NCBI RefSeq assembly: GCF_038396845.1 | Contig: NZ_CP151587.1 | Coordinates: forward strand, 532,001 to 596,000 | Reading direction: 5' to 3' | DNA from: Gymnodinialimonas sp. 57CJ19 | Lineage (GTDB): Bacteria; Pseudomonadota; Alphaproteobacteria; Rhodobacterales; Rhodobacteraceae | Length of the DNA stretch: 64,000 bases | Shown here: piece by piece, positions 1 to 8,124 of the stretch | How positions within the stretch are numbered: the stretch's first letter is position 1 | Layout: each line of letters opens with the position of its first letter | Translations under genes and position numbers: made by a program | The notes under the pieces: model-generated | What the model was told of the DNA's origin: nothing | The model's database searches: none | What the model saw: only the letters and a program-made list of their open reading frames with translations

Positions 1-2
1 TC

Positions 3-368
3 TACGCCGAGTTACACGCACGCCTGCCCGAGGTCGTGAGGGCGGGGTTTGACGCAAGGGTCTGGATCGTATCGCCCACCACCTGCATGGCCACGCTGAA
101 CACAATGCGGGCGGTGATGAAGGACGCAAGGATGCGCGAGCAGGCCGGAGAGATCCGCAAAGCCTTGAAGCAATTGCACCGCGATGTGGAGATTGTCGGC
201 GAGCGGGCGGGAAAGCTGGAAGCGCATTTGCGGCAGGCCGGGGACGACGTGGCCGGAATTTTGACCGCGTCGTCCCGGGCCGGGAAGCGGGCGGAGCGGC
301 TGGATAACTTTGACTTTGAAGAGATGGCTCCCGATGGCGCAGGTGTGGTGCCCTTGCCGAGAGGATGA
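3..368 (+). CDS. rmuC: RmuC-family DNA recombination protein, C-terminal part
   Basis: The open frame enters from the left edge, so the gene is 5'-truncated by the window. About 121 residues are visible, and they match the conserved C-terminal part of RmuC: an ARVWIVSPTTCMATLNTMR block, then a long charged helix ending in a DNFDFEEM-like tail. RmuC proteins are coiled-coil proteins with a nuclease-like core that limit recombination at inverted repeats. That makes the palindrome cluster just behind this gene a curious neighbour, though I infer no functional link. The gene converges with the sulfoxide reductase gene on the other strand. The call is by family resemblance of the tail only. Confidence 0.8.
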   Translation, partial: YAELHARLPEVVRAGFDARVWIVSPTTCMATLNTMRAVMKDARMREQAGEIRKALKQLHRDVEIVGERAGKLEAHLRQAGDDVAGILTASSRAGKRAERLDNFDFEEMAPDGAGVVPLPRG

Positions 369-380
369 CAGGGTGGCGGC

Positions 381-447
381 CCAGAGTTTTGCAAAACTCT
401 GGGAAAACTCTTGCAAGAGTTTTGGGGAATTCCTTGCAAGGAATTCC
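381..447. repeat. Cluster of three perfect palindromes with a TTGCAA/TTTGCAAA core
   Basis: Three perfect palindromes stand almost end to end: 381-402 (half-site CCAGAGTTTTG), 404-423 (half-site AAAACTCTTG) and 426-447 (half-site GGAATTCCTTG). All are centred on TGCA. The arms AGAGTTTT/AAAACTCT recur in the first two, so alternative pairing between them is possible. The block fills the gap between two convergent genes and could end transcription from both sides. I believe similar TTGCAA-centred palindromes are common intergenic elements in Rhodobacterales, but that is recollection, not a search result. Confidence 0.85.
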
Positions 448-456
448 ATGGCGCGG

Positions 457-909
457 TCAGGGGCAGGAGAAGGTGTCGGTCAGGATTGCTTGGAGGGCGG
501 TTGCGTCCTCGGCTTTGAAGGCATCGGGCTGATTGCTGTCGATATCGAGGACCGCGATGATGGTGCCGGAGGCGTCGCGGACCGGCAGGACGATTTCAGA
601 ACGGGTGGAGGAGGCGCAGGCGATGTGGCCTGGGAAAGCATCAACGTCTGCGACCAATTGCGTTTCACCGGTCCGGGCCGCCGCGCCGCAAACCCCCTTG
701 GAGAACGGGATTTGCAGGCAGCCGTGACCACCTTGGTAAGGACCGATTTTGAGCAGGTTCGGTTCCGTGACACGGTAGAATCCGGTCCAATCGAAGCGGG
801 GGTCTGCGTGGTGCAGCTCACACGCCACCGTGGCCATGAGGGCCACGGTGTCGGTTTCGCCTTCGGTGAGGGAGGCGATCGTTTTGGTAAGCGTTGCGTA
901 GTCGGCCAT
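457..909 (-). CDS. msrC: Free methionine-(R)-sulfoxide reductase, GAF-domain type
   Basis: This 150-residue protein is a single GAF domain of the fRMsr family, which reduces free methionine-(R)-sulfoxide in the cytoplasm using thioredoxin as electron donor. Visible motifs are FDWTGFYRV, a GPYQG turn and GHIACASSTRSEIVLPV. Cysteines at 64, 74 and 98 have the same 10 and 24 spacing as the three redox cysteines of the E. coli enzyme (84, 94, 118), which supports catalytic function rather than ligand sensing alone. It lies 33 bp downstream of the thiolase on the same strand and may be cotranscribed. The length is normal for the family. Confidence 0.88.
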   Translation of the reverse strand: MADYATLTKTIASLTEGETDTVALMATVACELHHADPRFDWTGFYRVTEPNLLKIGPYQGGHGCLQIPFSKGVCGAAARTGETQLVADVDAFPGHIACASSTRSEIVLPVRDASGTIIAVLDIDSNQPDAFKAEDATALQAILTDTFSCP

Positions 910-942
910 GGTGGGATTCGATATTTGAGAAAAGGTGAAGGG

Positions 943-2106
943 TTAGTCGCGCTCGATTGCGATGGCGGTGCCTTCGCCGCCGCCGATGCAGATGGCGGCG
1001 ATGCCTCGTTTCAGGTTACGTGCCTCCAGGGCGTGGAGCAGCGTGACGATGATCCGCGCGCCAGAGGCGCCGATGGGGTGGCCCAGGGCACAGGCGCCGC
1101 CGTTTACGTTTAGCTTTTCCCGAGGGACGTTCATTTCGTGCATGAAGGCCATAGGGACGACGGCAAAGGCTTCGTTCACTTCCCATAGGTCCACGTCCTC
1201 GGTTGTCCAGCCGATACGGTCGAGCAGTTGCTGAGTGGCCGGGACCGGGGCCGTTGGAAAGAGGGACGGCGCATGGGCATGGGAAGCGTGGCCAAGGATG
1301 CGAGCACGCACGGGCAGGCCTTGGGTCTTGGCCGCGGAGGCACGCGCCAGGGTGAGGGCAGCGGCGCCATCGGAGATCGAAGAGGAGTTGGCGGCAGTGA
1401 CCGTACCACCTTCGCGGAAGGCCGGTTTGAGTTGGGGAATCTTGTCAGGCCGCGCATTGCCCGGCTGTTCATCTGTTGTGACCTCGGTCGCGCCTTTACG
1501 GGTCTTGATCGTGATCGGGGTGACCTCGTTGGCGAAGGCGCCAGAGTTCAGTGCGGCCAGCGCGTTTTCCAGGGAGCCGAGCGCGTAGGCGTCCTGGGCT
1601 TCACGGGTGAACTGGAATGCTTCCGCGCAATCTTCCGCGAAAGTCCCCATGAGGCGGCCTTTGTCGTAGGCGTCTTCGAGACCATCGAGGAACATATGAT
1701 CCAGGGTCTTCTGATGGCCGATGCGCGCGCCGTTGCGCATGGAGGGCATCAAGTAAGGGGCGTTGGTCATGGATTCCATCCCGCCTGCCACGATCACATC
1801 CGCCTGCCCGAGGGCCAGCGCATCGTAGGCCATCATTGCCGCCTTCATGCCCGAGCCGCACATCTTGTTGAGGGTCGTCGCGGGGACGCTTTCGCCCAGT
1901 CCCGCGTGGAAACCTGCTTGCCGTGCGGGGGCCTGGCCCTGGCCTGCGGGAAGAACGCACCCCATCAGCAGCTCATCCACCTGTGCGCCTCCCAGCGCCG
2001 CTTTGATGGCCGCGCCGCCCAATTCGGCTGCGGTCACGGGTGAAAGTGCGCCTTGGAAACCGCCCATGGGCGTGCGTGCGGCTCCGGTAATGACAATCTG
2101 TTCCAT
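943..2106 (-). CDS. Acetyl-CoA C-acetyltransferase (thiolase)
   Basis: This 387-residue protein is a full-length thiolase. The nucleophilic cysteine is in NKMCGSGMK (Cys83), followed by the NEAF loop, the GHPIG histidine and the C-terminal CIGGGEGTA cysteine. These enzymes condense two acetyl-CoA to acetoacetyl-CoA, or run the reverse cleavage. They feed polyhydroxyalkanoate synthesis or fatty-acid and amino-acid breakdown. No phaB or phaC neighbour is present, so biosynthetic and degradative roles cannot be told apart here. The start at 2106 faces the divergent STAS gene across about 88 bp, which must hold both promoters. Confidence 0.93.
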   Translation of the reverse strand: MEQIVITGAARTPMGGFQGALSPVTAAELGGAAIKAALGGAQVDELLMGCVLPAGQGQAPARQAGFHAGLGESVPATTLNKMCGSGMKAAMMAYDALALGQADVIVAGGMESMTNAPYLMPSMRNGARIGHQKTLDHMFLDGLEDAYDKGRLMGTFAEDCAEAFQFTREAQDAYALGSLENALAALNSGAFANEVTPITIKTRKGATEVTTDEQPGNARPDKIPQLKPAFREGGTVTAANSSSISDGAAALTLARASAAKTQGLPVRARILGHASHAHAPSLFPTAPVPATQQLLDRIGWTTEDVDLWEVNEAFAVVPMAFMHEMNVPREKLNVNGGACALGHPIGASGARIIVTLLHALEARNLKRGIAAICIGGGEGTAIAIERD

Positions 2107-2194
2107 CGTTCCTCCAAATCGCAGCGGTGCGAAAACGAAATAGTAAGACTTGTTGCCTAGGTTCGTAGCAAATGCCGAGCACGAGGAACATGCG

Positions 2195-2542
2195 ATGAAT
2201 TTGACCTACACCCAACACGACACCGTAGGTGTTGTTCACATCGCGGAGCAGCGCCTCGACGCGAGCATTGCGATTCAGTTCAAGGAAACTTTTCGGACGC
2301 TCACTGCCGCCGGGGGGGACGTGATTCTTGACCTGAGTGAAGTCGAGTTTCTGGATTCGAGCGGTCTTGGCGCCATCGTGGCCGTCTACAAGGCGTTGGG
2401 CTCGGGCCGGCACATGGCCCTTGCCGGTCTGCAATCGCCTGTTGAAAAGGTGATGCTGCTGACCCGGATGAATTCGGTGTTCCCGATCTTCGCCAGCCTG
2501 GATGCAGCACTGGCGGCGGCCGGACCCACTGCCGCAGAATAG
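2195..2542 (+). CDS. STAS-domain anti-sigma factor antagonist
   Basis: This 115-residue protein is a single STAS domain of the SpoIIAA/RsbV type. The phospho-acceptor region is visible as LDLSEVEFLDSSGLGAIVAVY, with the DSSG serine that a partner kinase would phosphorylate. I chose the ATG at 2195 because ACGAGGA sits just upstream and the STAS fold begins there; the frame is open back to 2150. The next gene, 78 bp downstream, encodes a matching anti-sigma kinase, so the two form a partner-switching pair. No sigma factor or phosphatase is adjacent, so the target is unknown. Confidence 0.9.
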   Translation: MNLTYTQHDTVGVVHIAEQRLDASIAIQFKETFRTLTAAGGDVILDLSEVEFLDSSGLGAIVAVYKALGSGRHMALAGLQSPVEKVMLLTRMNSVFPIFASLDAALAAAGPTAAE

Positions 2543-2620
2543 TCTTGGAAGCTGTATCAGCCGCCGAATGCCCGAATCTTCCCACGGGGCACTGGGTTCG
2601 TCGCAATCAAGGACAGTCCG

Positions 2621-3088
2621 ATGACACACACCAAAGCGCCTGACGTTTTTCACCGATTCCAATCGGGGACGGTGCAAGTGCGTCATGCTCTGGACCGTGC
2701 CAGAAATGACGTGCGCGCGGCAAAGGTTGATTCTGTGACTTGCGACACGTCTCAGATCATTCTGGGAGAGGTTCTTAATAACGTGGTCGAACACGCCTAT
2801 GGGTTTGAGGAAGGCCACCCGATCGAGATGTCGATTTGGCTGCGCGACGACGGGCTTTGGTGTGAAATTCTGGATCACGGCGGCCCGATGCCCGACGGCG
2901 TGGCGCCCGCCGGACGACGTGCACAGTTCGTTCCCGAGAATCGGGACGATCTGCCCGAAGGGGGATTCGGTTGGGCGATGGTCCGTGAATTAACCCAAGA
3001 CCTGAACTATCGGCGCGCAAACGATACTAATGAACTGGTTTTTTTGATCCCCCATACGCAACCTTGGCCGGGGACTGGCGGGACATAG
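2621..3088 (+). CDS. RsbW-type ATP-binding protein (anti-sigma kinase-like)
   Basis: This 155-residue protein carries a stand-alone HATPase_c (GHKL) domain. The N box is EVLNNVVEHAYGF, the G1 box is DHGGPMPDG, and a glycine-rich lid, PEGGFGWAMV, follows. Proteins of this type bind a sigma factor or another target and phosphorylate a STAS antagonist. The gene follows the STAS gene in the same direction and is almost certainly its partner. No histidine-phosphotransfer domain is present, so it is not a conventional sensor kinase. The regulated process cannot be read from the window. Confidence 0.88.
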   Translation: MTHTKAPDVFHRFQSGTVQVRHALDRARNDVRAAKVDSVTCDTSQIILGEVLNNVVEHAYGFEEGHPIEMSIWLRDDGLWCEILDHGGPMPDGVAPAGRRAQFVPENRDDLPEGGFGWAMVRELTQDLNYRRANDTNELVFLIPHTQPWPGTGGT

Positions 3089-3521
3089 GGGTGTAGCGCT
3101 GGCTTGGCCTGTCCGATCCCCTCTCGCATTGCGAAACTTGCGCGTAGATCGAACGCGCTGACCCTCATTTATTCACAGACACTTACCGGCCCCTCGCCGC
3201 AGAATTGCAAGAGCCGTAGAATGGCTTTGGCCGTCCACCGGCCAAAAACCTCTGAGCTTGCAAAGGCCCTCGCACATTTTCCACGGTGTCAGGCTTCTCC
3301 GCCACACAAGTGCCTCATTTTCTCCCAACCGACGCCCCGTTGGACTATCATATCTGTTCTTGTAGCTGCAGAGGCTTCCCTCGGTGCCGAGCATTAATGC
3401 CCCCACCCAGTGCGCGATGCCGAGGCCCTCTGCAGCCACATCCCCCCCTCCGCTGAAACGCCCCCTTGCCCCCCACGCCTGTCGGCTTAGGGTTCGGGGT
3501 TCCAACAACACGAGGGCCAAG
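3089..3521. other. Intergenic region between the RsbW-like gene and ggt
   Basis: These 433 bases hold no ORF that I can support; short frames here lack homology signals and ribosome binding sites. The part near ggt contains a large nested inverted repeat (listed separately). The ggt promoter is presumably in this region, but I see no convincing -35/-10 pair. Confidence 0.6.
3365..3436. repeat. Large nested inverted repeat upstream of ggt
   Basis: Outer arms GCTGCAGAGG (3365-3374) and CCTCTGCAGC (3427-3436) are perfectly complementary. Inside them CCTCGG (3379-3384) pairs with CCGAGG (3420-3425). The loop contains the 10-base palindrome GCATTAATGC (3391-3400). The element ends 85 bases before the chosen ggt start and could be a leader structure or an operator. 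Confidence 0.65.
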
Positions 3522-5090
3522 ATGCGCGACTTTCACCAACCCGGACGATCCGCCGTTTACGCCGACCAAGGCATGTGTGCCACGTCGCATCCCCTGGCCG
3601 CACAAGCTGCAATTTTCGTTCTGCAAAAGGGCGGTAACGCTGTGGATGCCGCGATTGCGGGCGCGGTGCTGCTTGGCATTTGCGAACCGCAAAGCACTGG
3701 CATCGGCGGTGATATGTTCGCGCTGGTGGCGCAACCGGACGGAGAGATCATTGGCCTCAACGGCTCGGGGCGTGCGGCTGCGGGGCTGGATGCAGACGCT
3801 ATCCGCGCCCATCACGACACCATGCCGCTCTATGATATCAGCGCCGTCACCATCCCCGGCGCGGTAGATGGGTTCTGCCGCCTTCACGCCGATCACGGCC
3901 AGCTACCTTTGGCCGACGTTCTTGCCCCTGCCATCCATTACGCTGACGCCGGCGTGCCGATTGCCCCGCGTGTGGCCCTTGATTACGCAACCTCGGGCGA
4001 GGTGTTGCAGGGCGCGGGCCGCAAGCATTTTCTGCAAGACGACAAACCCCTGCCGATGGGCGCTCGGTTCAAGGCGCCCGGTCAGGCCGAGGTGCTGCGC
4101 CGGATCGCCGCCAAGGGACGCGCCGGATTTTATGAGGGAGAGGTTCTGGACGACATGTTGAGCAGCCTCAAGGCACTCGGCGGCACCCACACGGCCGAAG
4201 ACTTCGCCAAGACCGCTTGCGAATACGTGACGCCGCTACGCTCCACCTACCGCGACGCGGAACTGATCGAGCTGCCGCCAAACGGCCAAGGGGCGGCGGC
4301 GATGCTGATTCTGAACATGCTGGAAACCTACGCGCCGCAAGATGACCCCTTCGGCGCGCAACGGGCGCATCTGGAGGCGGAAGCAACGAAACTCGGCTAC
4401 GACGCCCGCGACCGGTTTCTGGCCGATCCCGGTCACGTCACCAAGCTGGATCACATGCTGTCCAAAGACACCGCCATGAGCCTTGCCGCGATGATTGACC
4501 CCGATGAGGCGATGGACGATCCCCGCGCCGCCTCGGACAACATCCACAAGGACACGGTCTATATCACCGTGGTCGACAAGGACCGCCGCGCCGTGAGCCT
4601 GATTTATTCGGTTTTCCATTCCTTCGGGTCGGGCTTTGCCTCGGACAAGTTCGGCATTCTGTTCCAGAATCGGGGCGGCGGCTTCACCCTGAAGAAGGGC
4701 CACCCGAATGAGGCCGGGCCGGGCAAACGCCCGATGCACACGATCATTCCCGGCATGTTGAAGCTGTCCGATGGCTCGCTCATGCCGTTCGGCGTCATGG
4801 GCGGCGCGTGGCAATCCACGGGCCACGCGCGATTCGTGTCCAACGTGGTGGACTACGGGATGAACCCACAAGCGGCGATCGACGCCCCCCGCGCCTTTGC
4901 CGAAGCCGGAGAGGTCAAGGTGGAGCGCGGCTACGGCCCCGAGATGCGCAGCGCGATGGAGGGCAAAGGCCACAAGCTGATGACGCCGGTGCAACCTATC
5001 GGCGGGGCGCAGGCGATCCGTATTCATCCCGATGGTTTGCTGGAGGGCGGCTCGGACCCGCGCAAGGACGGCATCGCGCTGGGGTATTGA
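3522..5090 (+). CDS. ggt: Gamma-glutamyltransferase family protein
   Basis: This 522-residue protein is an Ntn hydrolase of the gamma-glutamyltransferase family, which cleaves gamma-glutamyl bonds of glutathione and related compounds. It begins with SHPLAAQAAIFVLQKGGNAVDAAIA and GIGGDMFALV, both typical of the large subunit. Autocleavage would occur before Thr345 in DTVYITVVDKD, giving a small subunit that starts with the nucleophilic threonine. FGSGFAS and a GGAW glycine-rich loop follow. The frame is open upstream to 3384, but I chose 3522 because family homology starts there. No signal peptide is visible, suggesting a cytoplasmic enzyme. The gene converges with the penicillin-binding protein gene. 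Confidence 0.9.
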   Translation: MRDFHQPGRSAVYADQGMCATSHPLAAQAAIFVLQKGGNAVDAAIAGAVLLGICEPQSTGIGGDMFALVAQPDGEIIGLNGSGRAAAGLDADAIRAHHDTMPLYDISAVTIPGAVDGFCRLHADHGQLPLADVLAPAIHYADAGVPIAPRVALDYATSGEVLQGAGRKHFLQDDKPLPMGARFKAPGQAEVLRRIAAKGRAGFYEGEVLDDMLSSLKALGGTHTAEDFAKTACEYVTPLRSTYRDAELIELPPNGQGAAAMLILNMLETYAPQDDPFGAQRAHLEAEATKLGYDARDRFLADPGHVTKLDHMLSKDTAMSLAAMIDPDEAMDDPRAASDNIHKDTVYITVVDKDRRAVSLIYSVFHSFGSGFASDKFGILFQNRGGGFTLKKGHPNEAGPGKRPMHTIIPGMLKLSDGSLMPFGVMGGAWQSTGHARFVSNVVDYGMNPQAAIDAPRAFAEAGEVKVERGYGPEMRSAMEGKGHKLMTPVQPIGGAQAIRIHPDGLLEGGSDPRKDGIALGY

Positions 5091-5110
5091 GCACGTCGTC
5101 TCAATAGCCG

Positions 5111-5134
5111 CAGGGCGGGAACCAACCCGCCCTG
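5111..5134. terminator. Bidirectional hairpin between ggt and the PBP gene
   Basis: A perfect 9-bp stem, CAGGGCGGG against CCCGCCCTG, with a 6-base loop (5120-5125) lies between the two convergent stop codons. It can serve both strands, although neither side has a strong U-tract. Confidence 0.7.
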
Positions 5135-5157
5135 TGGTAAAATGCTGTCAGGCTGCC

Positions 5158-7452
5158 TTACTGGCGCGGGCCGAACAGTCGGTTCAGCACGTTGTTCACC
5201 GCATCCCCAATGTTTCCTTGGCCTTGGCCTTGGCCACCACCACCAATCGGCACCCGCGTGCCTTGCGGCGTGATCGGGCCACGGATCACACCATCGGCGT
5301 CGGTGCTTAGCACCTCTCCGGTATTGGGGTTGATCGGAACCTGCTGGCCGTTGCCATCAACAAAGAAGTCGGGTTGATCGGTCCGGGCCTCGGCGATGGG
5401 GTCGATCATCGGCAGGGGCCGCACGGGCAGATCCTCATGGATTTGCTCCATCGCTTGTCGCCAGATTTCCGCCGGAAGGCCACCGCCGGTCACGCCAGAC
5501 AGCGGGCGGTTATCGTCGTAGCCCATCCAGACACCCGCCACATAATCCGCCGAGAAGCCCACAAACCACGCGTCCCGCGCGCTGTTGGTGGTGCCGGTTT
5601 TACCCGCCACGGGACGATCCGGCAGCGCCGCACGTCGGCCCGAGCCATCGGCGACGACGCGGCTCATCATATAGGTCAGTTGCCGGGCCGAGGATTCCGA
5701 GATCACGCGCTCGCGGATACCCGTTTCCTGCTCGAACATCGGTTCGCTTTCGCCCATCAGGCGCAGTTCGGTCATGCCGTAGGGCCGCACGGCGGAACCG
5801 CCGTTCAGGATACCGGCATAAGCGCCCGTCATCTCGATCAAGGTGGATTCGGACGCGCCCAGTGCCAGGGCGGGGCCTGCGGCAAGGTCGCTTTCGATGC
5901 CGAAATCGCTTGCCACCTGGCGCACAAGATCGCGGCCCACTTCCTCGGACAGGCGCACGGCGGCGGTGTTGAGGGAGCTTTGCAAAGCCTCCGTCAGCGT
6001 CACCATGCCGTAGAACTGACGGGTGTAGTTTTCGGGGCAATATTGCCCAGATCCCGGGACGTTCAGGCAAAGCTCCGCATCAAGGATCATGTCGTCAAAG
6101 CGCCAGCCCAAATCCAGGGCGGTGGCATAGACGAACGGCTTGAACGCACTGCCCGGTTGCCGCACCGCTTGCACTGCCCGGTTGAACAGGCCGCCGCCGG
6201 AAAGCTCGCGGCCACCGACCATGGCCCGCACCGCGCCGTCCGCGCTCATCACCACAATCGCGGCTTCGGCTTCTGATCCTTCGCGCACCTGGTTGGCAAA
6301 GACGTTCTGGATCGAGGCTTCTGCCGCCGCCTGAATGGCGGGGTCGAAGGTGGTGCGGATAATCACGTCTTCGGTGGTGTCGCCGGTCAGGAAATCGGGG
6401 CCCACGGACATGATCCAATCGGCAAAGTACCCCCCGGTGTCTTGGGTCGCTGCCGCCGACAGGGTCGCGGGATTGGCACGGGCGCGGTCCGCAGACGCTG
6501 CACTCAAGTAGCCTTCGCGCTCCATCAGGTTCAGCACCACATTGGCCCGTTCCTGGCTGCGCTCAAGGTTGCGGGTGGGGGCGAACCGGGACGGGGCGGC
6601 CAGAAGACCCGCCAACATCGCCGATTGCTGCGGGTTCACCTCGGTCGAGGAAATGCCGAAATAGCGTTGCGACGCGGCCTCAAACCCACGCGAGCCGGCG
6701 CCAAGGTAGGCACGGTTCATATAGAGCGACAGGATCTCCGCCTTGGAATAGCGCAGTTCCAGCGCAAGGCTATAGGGCACCTCCTGGATCTTGCGCCACA
6801 GGGTCGTGCGTCGGCAATCGGCCTCATACTCGGCCTCTGTCTCAAATTCTTCAGGGTCATAGCCGTGACCGAGGCACAGAAGTTTCGCCACCTGCTGCGT
6901 GATGGTGGAGCCGCCATGGCCCGACAGGGGCCCCCGCCCTTCGCGCAGGTTGATCCGGATGGCCGACGCGATGCCGCGCGGCGAGACGCCCAGATGCCGA
7001 AAGAAGCGTCGGTCTTCCGTGGCAACAACGGCATTGACCAGATGTAATGAGGTATCAGTGGGCGCAATCGCCCCGCCGAATTGCTCTCCGCGCCAGGCGA
7101 AGGTCTCGCCGTAGCGGTCCAGCATGGTCACCGATCCCCGTTGACGGGCATCTTGCAGCGCGCCCACGTCCTCGGGCAGTTGCGTATAGTAGTAGCCCGT
7201 CGCGACGGCGAGGATCAGACCCACCACGACCGCACTGCGCCAGATCACGCTCCAGATCAGGCGGAAGATGAAGCGAATGATCCGGGCGAAAAAGCCCAGA
7301 ATACCGCCACGTTGGGGCGATTTGCGACGCGGCGCGGCACGTTTTCGGGGCTTTCGCGCGCCGCCACCTCCGTTGCTGCTTTTGCGCTTCGGAGTTGCGC
7401 TCGCACGTCGGTCGGCCACCAGTCGCCGCCTGCCATTACCAGAAGGGCTCAT
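5158..7452 (-). CDS. Class A penicillin-binding protein (PBP1 type)
   Basis: This 764-residue bifunctional peptidoglycan synthase has an Arg/Lys-rich cytoplasmic N-terminus (about 1-50), one membrane helix (about 60-90), a GT51 glycosyltransferase domain and a transpeptidase domain. The glycosyltransferase shows ATEDRRFF with the catalytic Glu146, GGSTITQQVAK, and RKIQEVPYSLALE. The transpeptidase shows the SxxK serine at 435 (SAFK), SLN at 493-495 and KTGTT at 618-622, so both active sites look intact. The C-terminus ends in a Gly/Gln-rich tail. It polymerises and cross-links peptidoglycan on the periplasmic face. It lies alone and is divergent from glnK. Confidence 0.95.
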   Translation of the reverse strand: MSPSGNGRRRLVADRRASATPKRKSSNGGGGARKPRKRAAPRRKSPQRGGILGFFARIIRFIFRLIWSVIWRSAVVVGLILAVATGYYYTQLPEDVGALQDARQRGSVTMLDRYGETFAWRGEQFGGAIAPTDTSLHLVNAVVATEDRRFFRHLGVSPRGIASAIRINLREGRGPLSGHGGSTITQQVAKLLCLGHGYDPEEFETEAEYEADCRRTTLWRKIQEVPYSLALELRYSKAEILSLYMNRAYLGAGSRGFEAASQRYFGISSTEVNPQQSAMLAGLLAAPSRFAPTRNLERSQERANVVLNLMEREGYLSAASADRARANPATLSAAATQDTGGYFADWIMSVGPDFLTGDTTEDVIIRTTFDPAIQAAAEASIQNVFANQVREGSEAEAAIVVMSADGAVRAMVGGRELSGGGLFNRAVQAVRQPGSAFKPFVYATALDLGWRFDDMILDAELCLNVPGSGQYCPENYTRQFYGMVTLTEALQSSLNTAAVRLSEEVGRDLVRQVASDFGIESDLAAGPALALGASESTLIEMTGAYAGILNGGSAVRPYGMTELRLMGESEPMFEQETGIRERVISESSARQLTYMMSRVVADGSGRRAALPDRPVAGKTGTTNSARDAWFVGFSADYVAGVWMGYDDNRPLSGVTGGGLPAEIWRQAMEQIHEDLPVRPLPMIDPIAEARTDQPDFFVDGNGQQVPINPNTGEVLSTDADGVIRGPITPQGTRVPIGGGGQGQGQGNIGDAVNNVLNRLFGPRQ

Positions 7453-7758
7453 ATCACTCTTGCCTCGTATCGGGGGCCCGATTGTCGCTTTCGCTGGGGC
7501 CTACCTCATTTAGCCATGACGATAGTCAAATTCTCGGGGAAAGCGAAGGGGTGGCGGAACCCTGCCCATTATTGCGCTGCACAAATAAAGGGCATCTCCA
7601 CAATATCGAGCAAAAAAAATGCAAAACCCGCGCTCAGCCCCCTTGGGAGCGGCCCGTTTCATTGCCCTCGTTGGGTCATAGGCCCTGTCTTATCCCCATA
7701 AGCGCCCCGCTTCCGCGGGCGTGAGGGACAGTCAACAACCGTAAAGGGGTGACAGACA
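7453..7758. promoter_or_regulatory. Divergent control region between the PBP gene and glnK
   Basis: These 306 bases carry the promoters for the PBP gene (leftward) and glnK-amtB (rightward). I looked for a sigma-54 site and an NtrC palindrome upstream of glnK and found no convincing match. A run of eight A (about 7612-7619) is the only strong compositional feature. An isolated TTATCCCCA (7690-7698) resembles a DnaA box with one mismatch, but it stands alone. Confidence 0.5.
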
Positions 7759-8097
7759 GTGAAACTCATCATTGCAGCAATCAAACCGTTCAAGCTGGAG
7801 GAGGTCCGCGAAGCACTGACCACCATCGGCGTGCGCGGCATGATGGTGACCGAGATCAAGGGCTTCGGCTCTCAATCGGGCCACACCGAAATTTATCGCG
7901 GCGCGGAATACGCCGTGAACTTCGTTCCAAAGGTGAAGCTGGAGATCGTCGTCGTGGCCTCCATGGCCGACCAGGTTGTGGAAACGATCCGGTCCACCGC
8001 CAAGACCGACAAGATCGGCGACGGCAAGATCTTCGTGCTCGACGTGGAAAGCGCCATGCGTGTGCGCACCGGCGAAACCAACGACGACGCGCTGTAA
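7759..8097 (+). CDS. glnK: Nitrogen regulatory protein P-II (GlnK)
   Basis: This 112-residue P-II signal protein carries the uridylylation target Tyr51 in the T-loop (RGAEYAVNFVPK) and a C-terminal GDGKIFVLDVESAMRVRTGE block that forms the ATP/ADP site. P-II trimers sense 2-oxoglutarate and energy charge and plug the ammonium channel AmtB when nitrogen is sufficient. The ammonium transporter gene starts 27 bp downstream, the classic glnK-amtB operon, which supports GlnK rather than GlnB. It is preceded by AAGGGG at a workable distance. Confidence 0.96.
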   Translation: MKLIIAAIKPFKLEEVREALTTIGVRGMMVTEIKGFGSQSGHTEIYRGAEYAVNFVPKVKLEIVVVASMADQVVETIRSTAKTDKIGDGKIFVLDVESAMRVRTGETNDDAL

Positions 8098-8124
8098 GTG
8101 CTGACGGGTAAGGGAACCAAACCT

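Noticed and set aside
3104..3397. 97-codon frame before ggt
   Set aside because: No ribosome site or family pattern, and it runs into the inverted repeat.
7690..7698. DnaA-box-like TTATCCCCA upstream of glnK
   Set aside because: A single site with one mismatch has no weight.
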